This document shows positions 47,457 through 59,802 of a DNA stretch of 64,000 bases, piece after piece. Each line of letters begins with the position of its first letter. The stretch's first letter is position 1. A program made the position numbers and the translations under genes. The notes below the pieces were generated by a model, which worked only from the letters and a program-made list of their open reading frames with translations, was not told where the DNA came from and did not search any database. The stretch is from Trogon surrucura (Eukaryota > Chordata > Aves > Trogoniformes > Trogonidae): NCBI GenBank assembly GCA_020746105.1, contig CM036617.1:36361898-36425897 (forward strand), in the 5' to 3' direction.

Positions 47457-50400
47457 GATGGCTGTTCTGGAGAGGGATTGGGAAATAAATGGAAGATGAG
47501 GAGGTGCCACAAAACTTCACATTACAGGAAGAGAACTGACCTCAGTACAACCCTGTGTAAACGTATTATTTTTTTCTTCTTCCCTAATTCACTTGCAGAG
47601 GCAACTACAGGCTGAGTTCTGTAAGTTTGTCTTTTACCGTATTCTCTTGAAGCAAATTATTTTAAAGTCTTCTTTCTGGTAAGGATCTGAACAGTTCATA
47701 ACAAATCATCCCTTACAGGAGATCATTCATTATTAGACATATTGATGGCATGTTTGAATCTCTAAAGTGGTAATTTATGCTATTAGCCGAGTTGTCTTGA
47801 TGACCTTCACTACCCCAGTATTTTACTCATTCTTTCATATTCCTGTACTTCATACATACGAGAGAATAATTCATATCCTTGGTAACCTTTGCAAATGATT
47901 TCCCCAGAGGTTTTTCTTCATCAATACCAGAGAAAACTAACCCATTGTCATCATCCTCTAAAAAGTAATTAGCCATGAATAATTGCTCCTTCCTGACATC
48001 TTTCTAACTTTGCACTGAATTGATTTTTTTTTTTTTTAAGTAGATCTATTAATTGTGGAAGCATTAGGCTGCCTTCACATTTTTATTCTCCCATTCCTTA
48101 TCTTATGCTTTTGTTACAAGTGCTCTGGATTACGTTTTACTTGTCTTGTTTAATGTTGCTTGCACAGTTCCCTAGCTTTATGATACTTTGAATTCCAGAC
48201 CAGTAGAATAGATTTTTCTACGCAGTGTTATTAGATTCGATTTTGGAATACTTTTACTCGTTGAGTTATTTTTGTGGAAGACTTATGCCACTTTTATGGG
48301 ACACTTTTTCTCTTATTTGCCCAAAAGAATTCTCCTTTTTTTCTCTGACAAGCAAGACCCAGGGAAGAAATATTCACCAAAGCTGTGTTCCCCTGTCTTT
48401 CTGTAACTGAGCCTCCTTTGATGTATCGGGCAGAATTTTTACTTCATGGAGTCTTCTGGAGTAAGCTAAACTACTGCCCAGCTCTCATGAATGTGGTTTA
48501 CCTGTGATACGCTTCTGTCTCACCCTAAAAACCTTAAGAAAGATGTCTCATAAATAAAAAAGAGGAACGTGCATTCACATGCATTTTCGAGCTGAATACC
48601 TCTTCATCAGCTGTGACTAAGTTTCTCTACTTTCCATGGAGGTCTTTTTATACAGATAGGTTATGCTGGAAATGTTTTTCAATGGACTATGAGGGAGAAA
48701 TGTGTTTTCCTTCAACATAAGGGAACACTTCAAGCATACAGCTACACAGAGAGAAAAACTCTGTTCTAAATGGCTGCAGCTCCACTGATTTTAGCAGAGC
48801 CGTGCTTTTTTTAATAACAAGTGATGACACAGGCAGTATAGTGTCTTGTGTTCCACGTGTCTACTTCTGTGCTTTTTGCATATGAGTAGAAAATCACTCT
48901 CTTTTTTTTCCTACTGCCCTGTGTGCATCCTTCCTGATACTGAGGCCTGCTGCATCTCCATCTCTCTTTCATATAAGGCAGCAGTGCTCAAAGTATGCTT
49001 CGGAAAGCTTTTCATCTACTTTAATATTTAAAAGAGCGTTTGGTTTTAATTTCTAAAGAAATATCTTGTTGGACATTGCTACACATTTGTTTTTTGGTCT
49101 TCTGTATTTGTGGGCTTCTTTCTCTGCAATATATCTTCCCCCTCACCCAATGTATTTGTAGAGGTCTTTTTTATTTTTCTGATCAATTCTACTATTTTAC
49201 TGCTCTGGTTTGCTCGTTCTACAGAATTATCAGACTAAATGACTATGTTTTTGTTGGTTTGCTTTCCCATTTCTTATAATAATAGATTTTTTTTTAACCT
49301 ATAATTGTTTGGTTCATCTGACAGTTTATTCTTCATGTTCCTTCTTTTCTTTTTTTTTTTTTTTTTCATGTAAGCCTAGAGGATCTTAATCACAGTGGAG
49401 TTGGAACATGTGGTGGGTTTTGATATTCTCTTCCATTTTTCCCTCATAGCTTCTTGTTTTTGTAAACCTTCTACATGCCAGGTCCTCCTTGATTTCTGTT
49501 AAAGTTCTGCCTTTAGGACTGAACTCTTGTTTACTTAAATCCTCCAAGTGTGCCTTTCAAGAACTGAAAACCGTCACACTGCTTTATTACGTGAACTCAT
49601 TCTTTACTCTGCTGGATACAAGCATCCAGTAGTCACTGTTTTCAGGTTTCTCTCTGTTTCTTTTTTTTTTTTTCCCCTCTTCTATGTGTAAACATTACTG
49701 TAGACTGAGGATAGCTTAGCTTCTGACTTTGGTAGTCGCTTCGTGAATCCTAGAGTTAACTTCAAAAAGATTTAGATATTTGTTTCTGTGCATATATCAG
49801 TGGTAATTCCCCAATAAATACAACAACCCAGCATGTTAGCCCAGGAATATTTTATACTTTTCCTTTTGTGTTTTTTGAGTATGCTTTTCTTTTCTGTCTT
49901 TGCATCTCTACTTGTATCTTCACTCTAGGACTATAGCTTGTTGGTACAGTGAATATTTTCCTGGACCATAGCACCAAATGGCTTATACTTGTTTTTCTTT
50001 TGAGCCTTGAAATGCAGTGCTTAGATTGAGATTATGAGTGCTTGAAAGGGAGATTAAAGGACTGCCAGGGAGATGCTAGGGACAGGGAAACTGTGTTCTT
50101 GTGTAGGGAAATTCTAGCCATGGTTAGAGGTTCTGGTTATGTATTTGCCATCCTAACAGGTTTTTTTTTCCTGTATTTGTTAGTTATGTTTATTTACATA
50201 ACTATGCCTGAGTGGGGCCAGCTGAAAATGGAGAATATTCAGGTTATACAAGCTGTATTTGTGTGTACAGTAGGGAATTAAACTTGTCTCAAAGAATTAA
50301 AAAGAAATGAATACTTTTCTCATTTTTTTAAAAACATTCTTATAAAATATACTGGACTGTATTAATAATGGACTCATATACTTCAACAGCATCTTCATTG

Positions 50401-50726
50401 ATTTATATCCCTCTGGCATAGCTCAATCTACAAGATGTCAACAAACAGAATGTAAATTTTCTCCCAAATGTACGATCCTTTCATGCCACCACAGACTCTG
50501 AGAGACTCCTTGTTATTACTTTTGATCTCCGTAGGTCTTCATATTATGAAATCCTTCTGTAAACTCAGCTGCATGCACATTTCATATGTACAGAAAGCAC
50601 TTAGGTTGACTTTACATTTTTTTCCACCTTCAAAGTTCTTTGTTCCTGTCCATGCGAAGTTAAATTTCTTGGGGGAAGAGGGATTGAAGCCTCAGTAGAA
50701 TAGGAAGTTGGGAGGAAAATCCACTA
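47457..50726. other. Noncoding T-rich stretch
   Basis: No gene or mobile element was recognised. Several T runs occur at about 48026-48038, 49350-49366 and 49660-49675. The short open frames are unsupported. Confidence 0.45.
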
Positions 50727-51105
50727 TCATAGAATCATAGAATGGCCTAGGTTGGAAGGAACCTTAGAGATCATCTCATCCAACCTCCCTGTCATGGGCA
50801 GGGATGCCTCTCAACTAGATCAGGCTACTCAAGGCTCTGTCCAACTTGGCCTTGAACACCTCCAGGGAGGGGGTAGCCACAACGTCTCTGGGCAATTTAT
50901 TCCAAAGTCTTGCCACCCTCGTACTGAAGAATTTCTTCCTCAGATCTAATCTAAATCTATTCTCCTTCAACTTAAACCCATTTCTCCTTGTCCTATCAGT
51001 GGACACTCTTGTAAAAAGTCGCTCCCCAGCCTTCCTGTAGGATCCCTTCAGGTATTGGAAGGCAGCTATTAGGTCCCCCCGAAGTCTTCTCTTTTCAAGA
51101 CTGAC
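50727..51105 (-). repeat. CR1 3' end with the last part of ORF2
   Basis: It opens 'atcatagaatcatagaatgg' and continues 'ggttggaaggaaccttagag'. The minus frame at 50815-51006 (63 codons) reads as the C-terminus of CR1 ORF2, with DRTR, a FRLD..KKFF block and a WNKLP motif. Its 3' UTR reverse complement contains 'gcctgatctagttgagagg', the same tail as the SINE at 421 and the CR1 at 59122. Confidence 0.9.
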
Positions 51106-52155
51106 TGTTGACTACTGGGTATTACAAAGATTCATAGGCATCTCACTGGGAATGTTATTTAACCTCAGATGCTTCTGTGCTGCCTTATATATAATCTGAT
51201 ATTTTTCATTTGGACTCCAAGTACATCTAATTATTTTTACAGAAATGTAAAATAAATGTGCATACAAATTACAGATTAGGAATGAGGATACCCTGGTAAG
51301 TAATTCCACATAGTTCAGCCACTTTTTCTCCTTATTGCATTATTGGTTTAAGTTTGAAGTGATAAAATCCTTTTTTAAACTTCTTCTAGAATTGCTTATA
51401 TTATTCCTTATTTGCTCTTTCTGAAGGCTCCATATATGAAAGGTTATTTATTGTGGCACTAGCACTTGCTAAAGCTTAATAGGAAAAATTCTTGTAAGCG
51501 TCACCATGGTATCTGTCACAGTTGCAAATAATAATTTTGTTTCCAAAATCTGTCTCCTCCTTCTTTTTTTTTTCAGAAAAGATGCCCTGCTGATATGGAA
51601 ATTGCCTATGCTCCGCTCAAATGGACGAAGAAAAAACACCCAGGGCCAAAGTTTTTCGTAGATGAGTCTGGTGATTTTCACCTTATTCAGATGAAATTAT
51701 TTATGTCAGCTATTAATTTGTACCAGATTGTTCTAGAGAGCATTTCAAAAATTAACAATGCAAGTCTCACTGTACCTAGAAATAGTGCTGACTCTTCCAT
51801 GTCGCTTCTGGGTCACAGTGTTGTAATCTCCTGCTTTTAACGGAGTGTCTTGTTACCTGTTGTTGTGTTTTGTTTTTTTTCCGCTTAAAATCTCAGATTC
51901 TGGCAGCATATCTCATATTTTATTTTTAAAAGCACTGGTTTATGAATGGATGTTGTTAGCAGTGCAGCACCATTAATAGGAAAGAGTAATTTCCTTCCAT
52001 TTACAGTAAAGCATGTCTGTGACTGGTTTGTGCTCAAAGCTCAGCGAAGCCCCGGTAACGTATTCTGAGTAGCAGCTCTCCTGCAAAGAGGGTGCTTTGG
52101 CCACCCAGGCATGGGAAAATGACCGACTGAGGTTCAAACCACAGGTATCCTCCAG

Positions 52156-52169
52156 GTTGCCTCGGTAAC
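52156..52169. promoter_or_regulatory. RFX X-box motif
   Basis: GTTGCCTCGGTAAC matches the X-box consensus GTNRCCNNRGYAAC at every position. A further half site GGCAACC follows at 52174-52180 in inverted relation to GGTTGCC. RFX factors at such sites control ciliary and immune genes. No gene is visible next to it here. Confidence 0.55.
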
Positions 52170-55100
52170 TACGGGCAACCCGTGTGTGACTCTATCTCTG
52201 CAGCAACAAGATGGGGTTTATATTATTTTGCCCTTCACAAGGCTGTTTGAGCATTGACTCGTTAGTCTTTTAAGCATGCTCTGTTACTGTGAATGTGGGG
52301 ACGGGGAGGTAGAGGCAGGTCAAAAATTGGTGAGCAAATAATGTGCTGAGGCAGAGTGAAATATCATTGCTTACCGTTGGTGAAATTATGGGTAAAATTA
52401 TCCTTTTTAGATACTTCCATATACATCAAAGTGTATTTTATGTATTCACATAAACCTGTATATATTTACTATATATACATTTACAATGCATATACAAAAT
52501 AAATATTTTCATATATATTACAGAAAACTTTCTCTGTAGTTAGCTGAATCTCTCATCCCTTTTCCTCCAAGGCGTTCCCTGCACAGTGTATTGAGGGTTG
52601 ATGTAAATTTCGCTCATGCTCTGAGGTGACCAAAACTTGGGTGATCAGAGGAACGTGCTGCAGCACACTAGTGTCCAGGACCCGCTGGAGGCTCCTCTGG
52701 ACAATACATCCCACCTGCAACTCCAACACAGCCCCCACCATGCTGCGATAGTGCGTGGTGAGGCAGCAGGACCGTAGCTGGGGTAAGGACTGATGACTAA
52801 CCCAGATCCCAGCAGCAGGGATAAGTAAGTCAGCGAAGACAAAAGATAACATGAAGGAAAGAGGATTTTAAACCAACAAAGGCCAATTTGCATGTCTATC
52901 TTACTTGGATCACTGCCAAACTCTGACAGAGCTTCTAAATAGGCTTCCTGTTCACTGTCAGCCCTAATGGCTGCGGTTAGAGCTATAACCTCTGTCTGTC
53001 TGTCTCCCTTACCTGCTTGTGAAAAGCTTACCTCCTTCTACAGAAAGAGTCATATTTTATTGAAGAAATCTTTTGCTCTCTCCTCTTTCTGCATTTGTAA
53101 ATGCCCACACCCGTGTTTGTTCAGAGGTATCTTGCCTGAGGTTGTTTCTTGGCTTTCCTCACGCTTTCCCAATTTCCCTGTTGGTTTTACACAGCATCTT
53201 TATTCCAGTAAGCCATGGAGTAACTGGGTCAAAACTTGGTATTTGAGAATTCAGCTATTGGGAAGCCCCCGGATTTCTGCCACTTTGTTTCGGTGGCACA
53301 CAGCCTGTTTTGGTGTTACAGATAGTCGTCTTGTTTTTGGTGAACAGCCACTCAGTTTTTTATGGCACCTGGTGATAAGAAAGAGCCCCTTTTAACAATC
53401 AAGGCATTATTTTATGTTAAGCAAAATAATATTTTACAAAATAAAGGCAAGTTTACTAAAAGCTTTGAAACAGAATTTTTGCACCTCTCCAAAAATGCGT
53501 GATGACTTTTCTTATACTGTGAAATATTTGGACAAGGGGTTTACCACAGTGATTCCCACTTGGTAGCTTTGTGAGGCTACGATAGCACAGGAATCAGAAG
53601 CAGGTATGATGCAGGAAATCGTAGTCCAGTTAGAGTGTTGCCATGGACTTAAACTAAGCCAGGGCTTTGCTTGAAGTTTCTACACAGCACAAAGCCTGCT
53701 ATAGGCAGAGAGGAGAGGATTCTGATGTAGTCTCCTTTCAAACAGGACTGGAAGTCAGCTCGTCTAACTTAAGCTGCCTGGAAGTCCAGTATCTTGTCTA
53801 AACCAGTTTTCCTTGCTACCCTTATAATTAATGGGAAGAGATAAGTTCCAGAGGGCAATTCATGCTGCTTTTCTGAGACGTCTGCCTTAGCAGTGGATCA
53901 GTCAGTCTCTTCAGTGTTTTACTTTCTTCACTGACTACAGGTGGATACCAGACAACTGGCTCAGACCAGACATTTCCAACTAGGGAGGCGAAGAGGATGC
54001 TTGTTCTCTGTGTGGTGTTGTGCCTGTGGAGTGTGAGTACAAACTCCTGCTCTCCTGCTCCTTATGATTAAAAAAGAAAATCAATGTTTCAAAGTGCATT
54101 TGCCCCGTGCTGTTTGCACAATACTATCCTTAGCTGTGTAGCAGTAATGGCAAGCTTGGTGTGGGGTAGGACACAAATTACAGTAGACTGCAGACATAAA
54201 AGAGAGATGCAACAGCGTGTAACCAGCAATGCCTCTTGCAGTGATTACCACACTCCTCTCAGGCTCTGTGACTATTACAATGTCAAAGTTCAGCCCGCAG
54301 GTCAGACTGCAGCCCACCAGCCACTGCTAGCCAAGGAGGAGACACAAACATAACACACATAGAAAGTGGGATCTATGTAAACTTTGGGTGAAATCAGGTG
54401 TGAGCAGCTGTGTCTGTGGTGCAACTTGTTCATCTGATCCATACACAGATAGTAATGATGAGTTTGTAAGTTGACTGGCTCTTTTTTTTCTTATTTTTCT
54501 CTTTTTTTTTCTTTTTCTTTTTTTTTTTCTATAAGCTGTTAAGTCCCCATGCATTAATGTGTTGTGTTACAGTGGCATTCATTGCTCCCACCTTGCTGTT
54601 TACAGCTGAAGAACTAAAGAAGAAGAAACATCTAAACCCATGTAAATGGCAGTGGGGCAGAGGCAGTCTTCAAATGGCAGAGAGAGACACAGTTCTCGAG
54701 TTTGACAGGCTAAAGCCAAGTTAAAAAACAACCAAACAACCAAGCCTCCAAGTAGTGTTTGTCTAACTATTTTCAAAGACAGCATTTTGAGCTTTATGTT
54801 GCTTTAGTCAGTGATGTGTTTTAGCAGAGAAACAACAGGAATTGCGTTGAGCTCATCTCAAACACACATAAAATATTTTAGTACCTTTTCTTTTATCTCC
54901 CCTTTCAGATACAGCTCAGGAGAAATATGTTCCAAGTGACAGCATCTTTGACAACCTGTACTTTTTGTTCTACCTTTTGTTCTTCTTCCCGTGAAAAGGA
55001 GTGTGATGACGATTGCTGGAGAACATTGATACCATCCCTACTTATGTTAAAAAAAAGAAGTAACTGTATACTTCCCAGAGGGTCAGACTGAGCCTTTAAC

Positions 55101-56142
55101 TGCAACATCAAGTGAAGGGCTCTGTACCTCTAAAGCAGCCTGGGGCAGGACGTATCCTTGCCAGTATGTATCAAAAACATGCAGCAGAGCACTGAACAGA
55201 ATTCCTCACTCTAGTGTTAACAAAACTGCTCACAATAAGTCTACACAGCACCATGGAGATGCCGTAGACTGAGTATTCTGAAAGTGCTTTCTCCCTTTGT
55301 GTCAGCAAGTCCTTGTTGTGATGAACAGAGAGAGGCAGATTCTGAAAAAGTAGGCAATATTTCTTAACAGAAAGTTACTGATTTATTGAATTGGAACATC
55401 ATTTTTCAGTTCAACAATTTCAAAATTCAGATTTTTACTTTAATTGCAGCTGTCTTGATCTAGGTCCAAAGCCAGCAAGCACTTAAGAATGTATTCAACT
55501 TTACTCATGTGACCAATGATAAGCCCAAATGCAGCTAGTTTTTGAGAGGCTTTTCCAAACCCCTTATCTCTGATAGTAGAGACTCTCACAAGAATAATGA
55601 ATTTTCTTCACAGAATGCCAGTGAGATAAAGCAATGTTATTACCCTATTGTACAGCTGGAAAAAATGATGACACAAAAATTAAGTGCTTTTCGAAGTCTT
55701 ATTTTCAGTTAAAAAAAGAAGAGGTTAAAAGACAAAAAAATTTCATCGTATTATTTTAAGTTAATTGATCTTGCTGTCCCAAAGATTTTTTCTGTGTATT
55801 CATACATAAAGTAAGAGGTGCTCTGAAGTGCTAGTGATCACTGATGATTACAGAAATCTGATGGAAAATGAATAAAAAGTGTTTTATCAAGTGAGCCCTT
55901 TTTTTTTCTGTATGTACATGTGTGCCTGTTTGAGATTAGAACTACTTAACTAAAGTTTAGATCCTCTAGGTCTCCCATCAGGGCAGAAGTTTCCAAGAAT
56001 GCAGAAATCAGCAGAGAATAGAGAAGCAGTGAAGAAACACATAAAGCGTATTTTCAAAGCAAGGTCATTGTTCATTAATATTGCTACAGAGAGCTTACAT
56101 ACACACTGAGTTCTTCACAAGCTCTACTTATCAAACTGCTTG

Positions 56143-56202
56143 ATACTCTAAATCATTGCCTGAGATTGATTTATACTCCAAATCATTGGCTGAGATTGTG
56201 AA
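56143..56202. repeat. 30-bp direct duplication
   Basis: 56143-56172 and 56173-56202 are adjacent 30-bp copies (ATACTCTAAATCATTGCCTG against ATACTCCAAATCATTGGCTG, then GAGATTG in both). Confidence 0.85.
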
Positions 56203-56972
56203 GACCTGCCTTCAGCTTGATGGTGGTTTTCTTTTTGGAGATAATACAACACACTTTGAGAGTTGTATCCCACTGACTGCAAAACCTCAGGAACAAGCTG
56301 ACCGAAGCAGCTTGAGCAGAATTCAATTGATTTCTATGCCAGACAACTGGAAAACAGGATGAGGGGCTCACCATCCGTCTGGCACCTGCTGCGTAAATCC
56401 ACCCTTTATTATCAAGCTTGAAATTCTCTCCAGATTATGAAGCAAGTCTGTAGAGAAGTGCCTTCTTACATAGAAGGAAGGTCAATCCCAACAGTATTTT
56501 ATAACTCATATCCTCATAGATAGGAAGGGGCTAATGAGAGATGGAAAAGTAGGTGGAAAATTGAGGCACATGAAGCCCATACAGAATGCAGAAGACAAAA
56601 TATTTTCTGATGTACTAGAAGCAGAGCAATGAAGAGATACATAGAGGCACTGGAATTAGGAAAGATGGAGGAGGGGAATGAGAACACAGGAAGAGAATGG
56701 GAAATCTTAGTGCAGAAGAGTGGCTACAGAAACATAAAGAAGCCATTACTCACCAGAAGAGAAGAATTACAGATCCTTGGTGTACAGGAAGGAGGACTGC
56801 AACAAGTTTTTAAAATAAAGGATATAAGAGAAATAGCACACAAAATCTTTCTGGAGACTTGAAGGGATGAAAGAGTGCCAGTGCCTACAGTAAATCTAGG
56901 CTGCAGAAGCAATGAAGTATTTACCGGTTTATGAAGCAGCATATCGTATTTCAAGACACAAAGCTGGGCAGA

Positions 56973-57857
56973 TCATAGATATTCTTGAGGGTAGGAAGAC
57001 CCTACAGAGGGATTTGGAAAGGCTGGATTGATGAGCTGAGGCCAGGAGTATGAAGTTCAACAAGGACAAGTGCTGGGTCCTGCACTTCAGTCACAACAAC
57101 TTCAAGGAATGCTACAGGCTTGGGGAAGAGTGGCTGGAAAGCTGCTCAGCAGAAAGGGACCTGGGAGAGTTAGTCAAGAGTCAGCTAAACATGAGCCAGC
57201 AGTGTGTCTGGGTGGGGCAAGAAGGCCAGTATCCTCTTGATCTATATCAGAAGTAGCGTGGCCAGCAGGAGTAGGGAATTGATTGTCCGCCTGTGCTCAG
57301 CACTGGTGAGGCCACACCTCAAGTCCTCTGTTCAGGTTTGGGCCCCTCACTCCAGGGAAGACATTGAGGTGCTGAAGCATGTACAGAGAAAGGCAACAAA
57401 GCCGCTGAGGGGACTTGAGAACAAGTCTCCGAGGAGTGGCTGAGGGAACTGCAGTTGTTTAGTCTGAACAAAAAGGAGGCTGAGAGAAGACCTTATCGCT
57501 CTCTACAACTACTGGAAAGGAGGCTATAACGAGGTTGGTGTCAGTCTCTTCTCCCAAGTAACAAGTGATAGAACAAGAGGAAATGGCCTTAAGTTGTATC
57601 AGGGGAGGTTTAGATTAGTATTAGGAAAAAATTGTTCATTGATAGAGTTGTTAAGCACTAGGACAGGCTGACCAGGAAAGTGGTAGAATCACCATCCCTA
57701 GAGGTATTTAAAAGACATGTGGATGTGGTGCTTCTGGGACATGGTTTAGTTATGGACTTGGCAGTACTAGGTTAGCAGCTGGACTTGATGATCTTAAGAG
57801 TGTTTTTCAACTGAAACAACGTGATGGTTCTATGAGTCTGTGAGTCTAAGATTCTAT
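56973..57857 (+). mobile_element. CR1 LINE, 5'-truncated, decayed ORF2 C-terminal part
   Basis: It runs from 'gatcatagatattcttgagg' to a decayed 'ggttctatgagtctgtgag' tail. Readings such as '[16 protein letters not shown]', 'MSQQCVW' and '[20 protein letters not shown]' (57050-57330) are those of the CR1 ORF2 region after the reverse transcriptase domain. The frame is broken by shifts at about 57240 and 57440. It is the same type as the copy at 10107. Confidence 0.9.
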
Positions 57858-59121
57858 GTCCTTGGATGTGTCTATTCAATTTCTAATCTGGCCAAGTTCC
57901 CATTCTGCTTTCAGGAGGATGAGACAAGGACCTGCTCATTTAAGCCTTCTCTCTCAGATGGTTATGAATGTTGAATAAGTCTGAATCTCGATGCTTTCAC
58001 TGGGAGGAGCCTTTAAGGTAGTTCTGCAAAGCAGATTTGGTGTTAAATGTTGGGAGCAGCTCTTATAGACAGGAAACTGTAGTATTTCCCTTTCAGTGCC
58101 TAGGAGTGATCATAGTGCAATACCACAGTAAAGTGGAGAAGTGAGCAGTTAAAACTAAATAGACAATCAAGATATGAAGACAGCGAAGTTTTACTCTGGC
58201 AGAAAACTATAGGATCAAATGATATGTTATCAATATAGCAAGTTATTTGTTTATTCATTAACAAAATCCCACTTGAATGGACTACACAAATACTCTTTCC
58301 TTATTCAATTAAATTTAATATCTGAGGTTTTGCAGATATTTTGAACGAATTTTTGCAAATTCATTACCATTTCCCAGATGCAAAATATCCCCAGAACAGA
58401 CTAGGGCCCATAATAGGTCACTAGTTTGCAAGAACTCTTCAGGTATATTTTTTTCCCTTGTGCTGAAACCTCATACGGAAACTGTGTGAAGGTGAGAAAG
58501 CAGATAAAGGCAGTGTGGACAACTCAGGAAGGCCAAGGAGGACTTTTTTTTTTAATATTTTTTTTTTATCAGTGGTTTGAACAGTGGTTTAAAACACCAC
58601 TTCCAGCTACAAGGGAGAAAAAAAAAGATACAGGACATTAAGCTGTAATGGAGATACATCTTCAGATCTCTTTGAAGTATAAGAGAAGATATGTGTGAAA
58701 GAAATAGTTAGAGTGCTTTAGTGCTTTGTATCAGGCATCCTCAAAGAGCTTTGAAGAAATAGTCTTCTCAGAGTTTGTGCAATGTATGTAAAAGCTGTTG
58801 TGTCCATTTTATAGAAGATTAAAATGAGTCCTAGAAAGATTCATAGGGCTGAGATAAAACAAATGGGAAGCCCATAATAGATTTTAGTATACCACTCCAT
58901 TTCCAGGCCTATGCTTTGACTGCATGGATGTCTTTGTGTTGGCCTGCAACAAAACAAAGGTTTAAAAATCATAGACAATTTACTAAATATGTATTTAGAT
59001 TCCTTTGAATAGACAAGTAATTGTATGTTAATGAGAAAATTCTACTTTGAAATGTTTCATCTAGCTCATTGACAAAAAGGGATGGTATTTAAAGGCACGA
59101 TCTTAAAAGACAATATTACGT
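57858..59121. other. Noncoding stretch
   Basis: No gene or repeat was recognised apart from a poly(T) patch at about 58544-58568. Confidence 0.5.
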
Positions 59122-59286
59122 TGTGGATACCCCCTCCCTGAAAGTGTTCAAGGCCAGGTTGGACAGATCCTTGAGCAGCCTGATCTAGTTGAGAGGCGTC
59201 CCTGCTCATGACAGAGAGGTTGGATTAGATGATCTCTAAGGTCCCTTCCAGCCTAGGCCATTCTATGATTCTATGATTCTACGACT
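59122..59286 (+). repeat. CR1 3' end, tail partner of the SINE
   Basis: It starts 'gtggataccccctccctgaa' and ends with three ATTCTATG-type units. 59178-59278 matches the SINE tail at 502-602 with about nine differences. Confidence 0.9.
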
Positions 59287-59802
59287 ATCATAGAATCATA
59301 GAATGTTAGGGATTGGAAGGGACCTCGAAAGATCATCAAGTCCAATCCCCCTGCCAGAGCAGGAATGCCTAGATAATGCTACACAGGAACGTGTCCAGGC
59401 AGGTCTTGAATGTCTCCAGAGAAGGAGACTCCACAACCTCTCTGGGCAGCCTGTTCCAGTGTTCCGTCACCCTCACTGAGAAGAAGTTTCTTCTCGAGTT
59501 TAAGTGGAACCTCTTATGTTCCAGTTTCAGCCCATTACCCCTTGTCCTATCAGTGGTTGTCACCGAGAAGAACCTGGCTCCATCCTCGTGACACTCACCC
59601 TTGATATATTTGTAAACATTAATGAGGTCACCCCTCAGCCTCCTCTTCTCCAAACTAAAGAGCCCCAGCTCCCTCAGCCTTTTCTCATAAGGGAGATGCT
59701 CCACTCCCTTAATCATCCTAGTTGCCCTGTGCTGGACTGTCTCCAGCAGTTCCCTGTCTTTCTTGAACTGAGGGGCCCAGAACTGGACACAGTATTCCAG
59801 AT
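59287..59802 (-). mobile_element. CR1 LINE 3' end, tail to tail with the preceding CR1
   Basis: It opens 'atcatagaatcatagaatgt' one base after the plus-strand CR1 ends. It contains the 3' UTR (59287-59368) and about 430 bp of ORF2, and is 5'-truncated near 'cacagtattccag'. Confidence 0.9.
59369..59802 (-). pseudogene. C-terminal part of CR1 ORF2, frame still open
   Basis: About 143 codons of the minus frame (which stays open to 59929, but the last 43 codons upstream are not CR1) read as the CR1 ORF2 C-terminal domain. It has a start like [11 protein letters not shown], then [30 protein letters not shown] and [19 protein letters not shown] before the natural stop at 59369. No stop or shift interrupts it, so this copy is younger than the others. 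The endonuclease and reverse transcriptase domains are missing, so it cannot move itself. Confidence 0.85.

Larger units (their letters stand above)
51106..56972. other. Noncoding stretch with RFX site
   Basis: No gene was confirmed. It contains the X-box at 52156-52169, a GC-richer patch at 52530-53400 with open frames on both strands (52553-52852 minus, 52967-53395 plus, neither recognised), a pyrimidine tract at 54481-54530 and the 30-bp duplication at 56143-56202. Confidence 0.45.
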
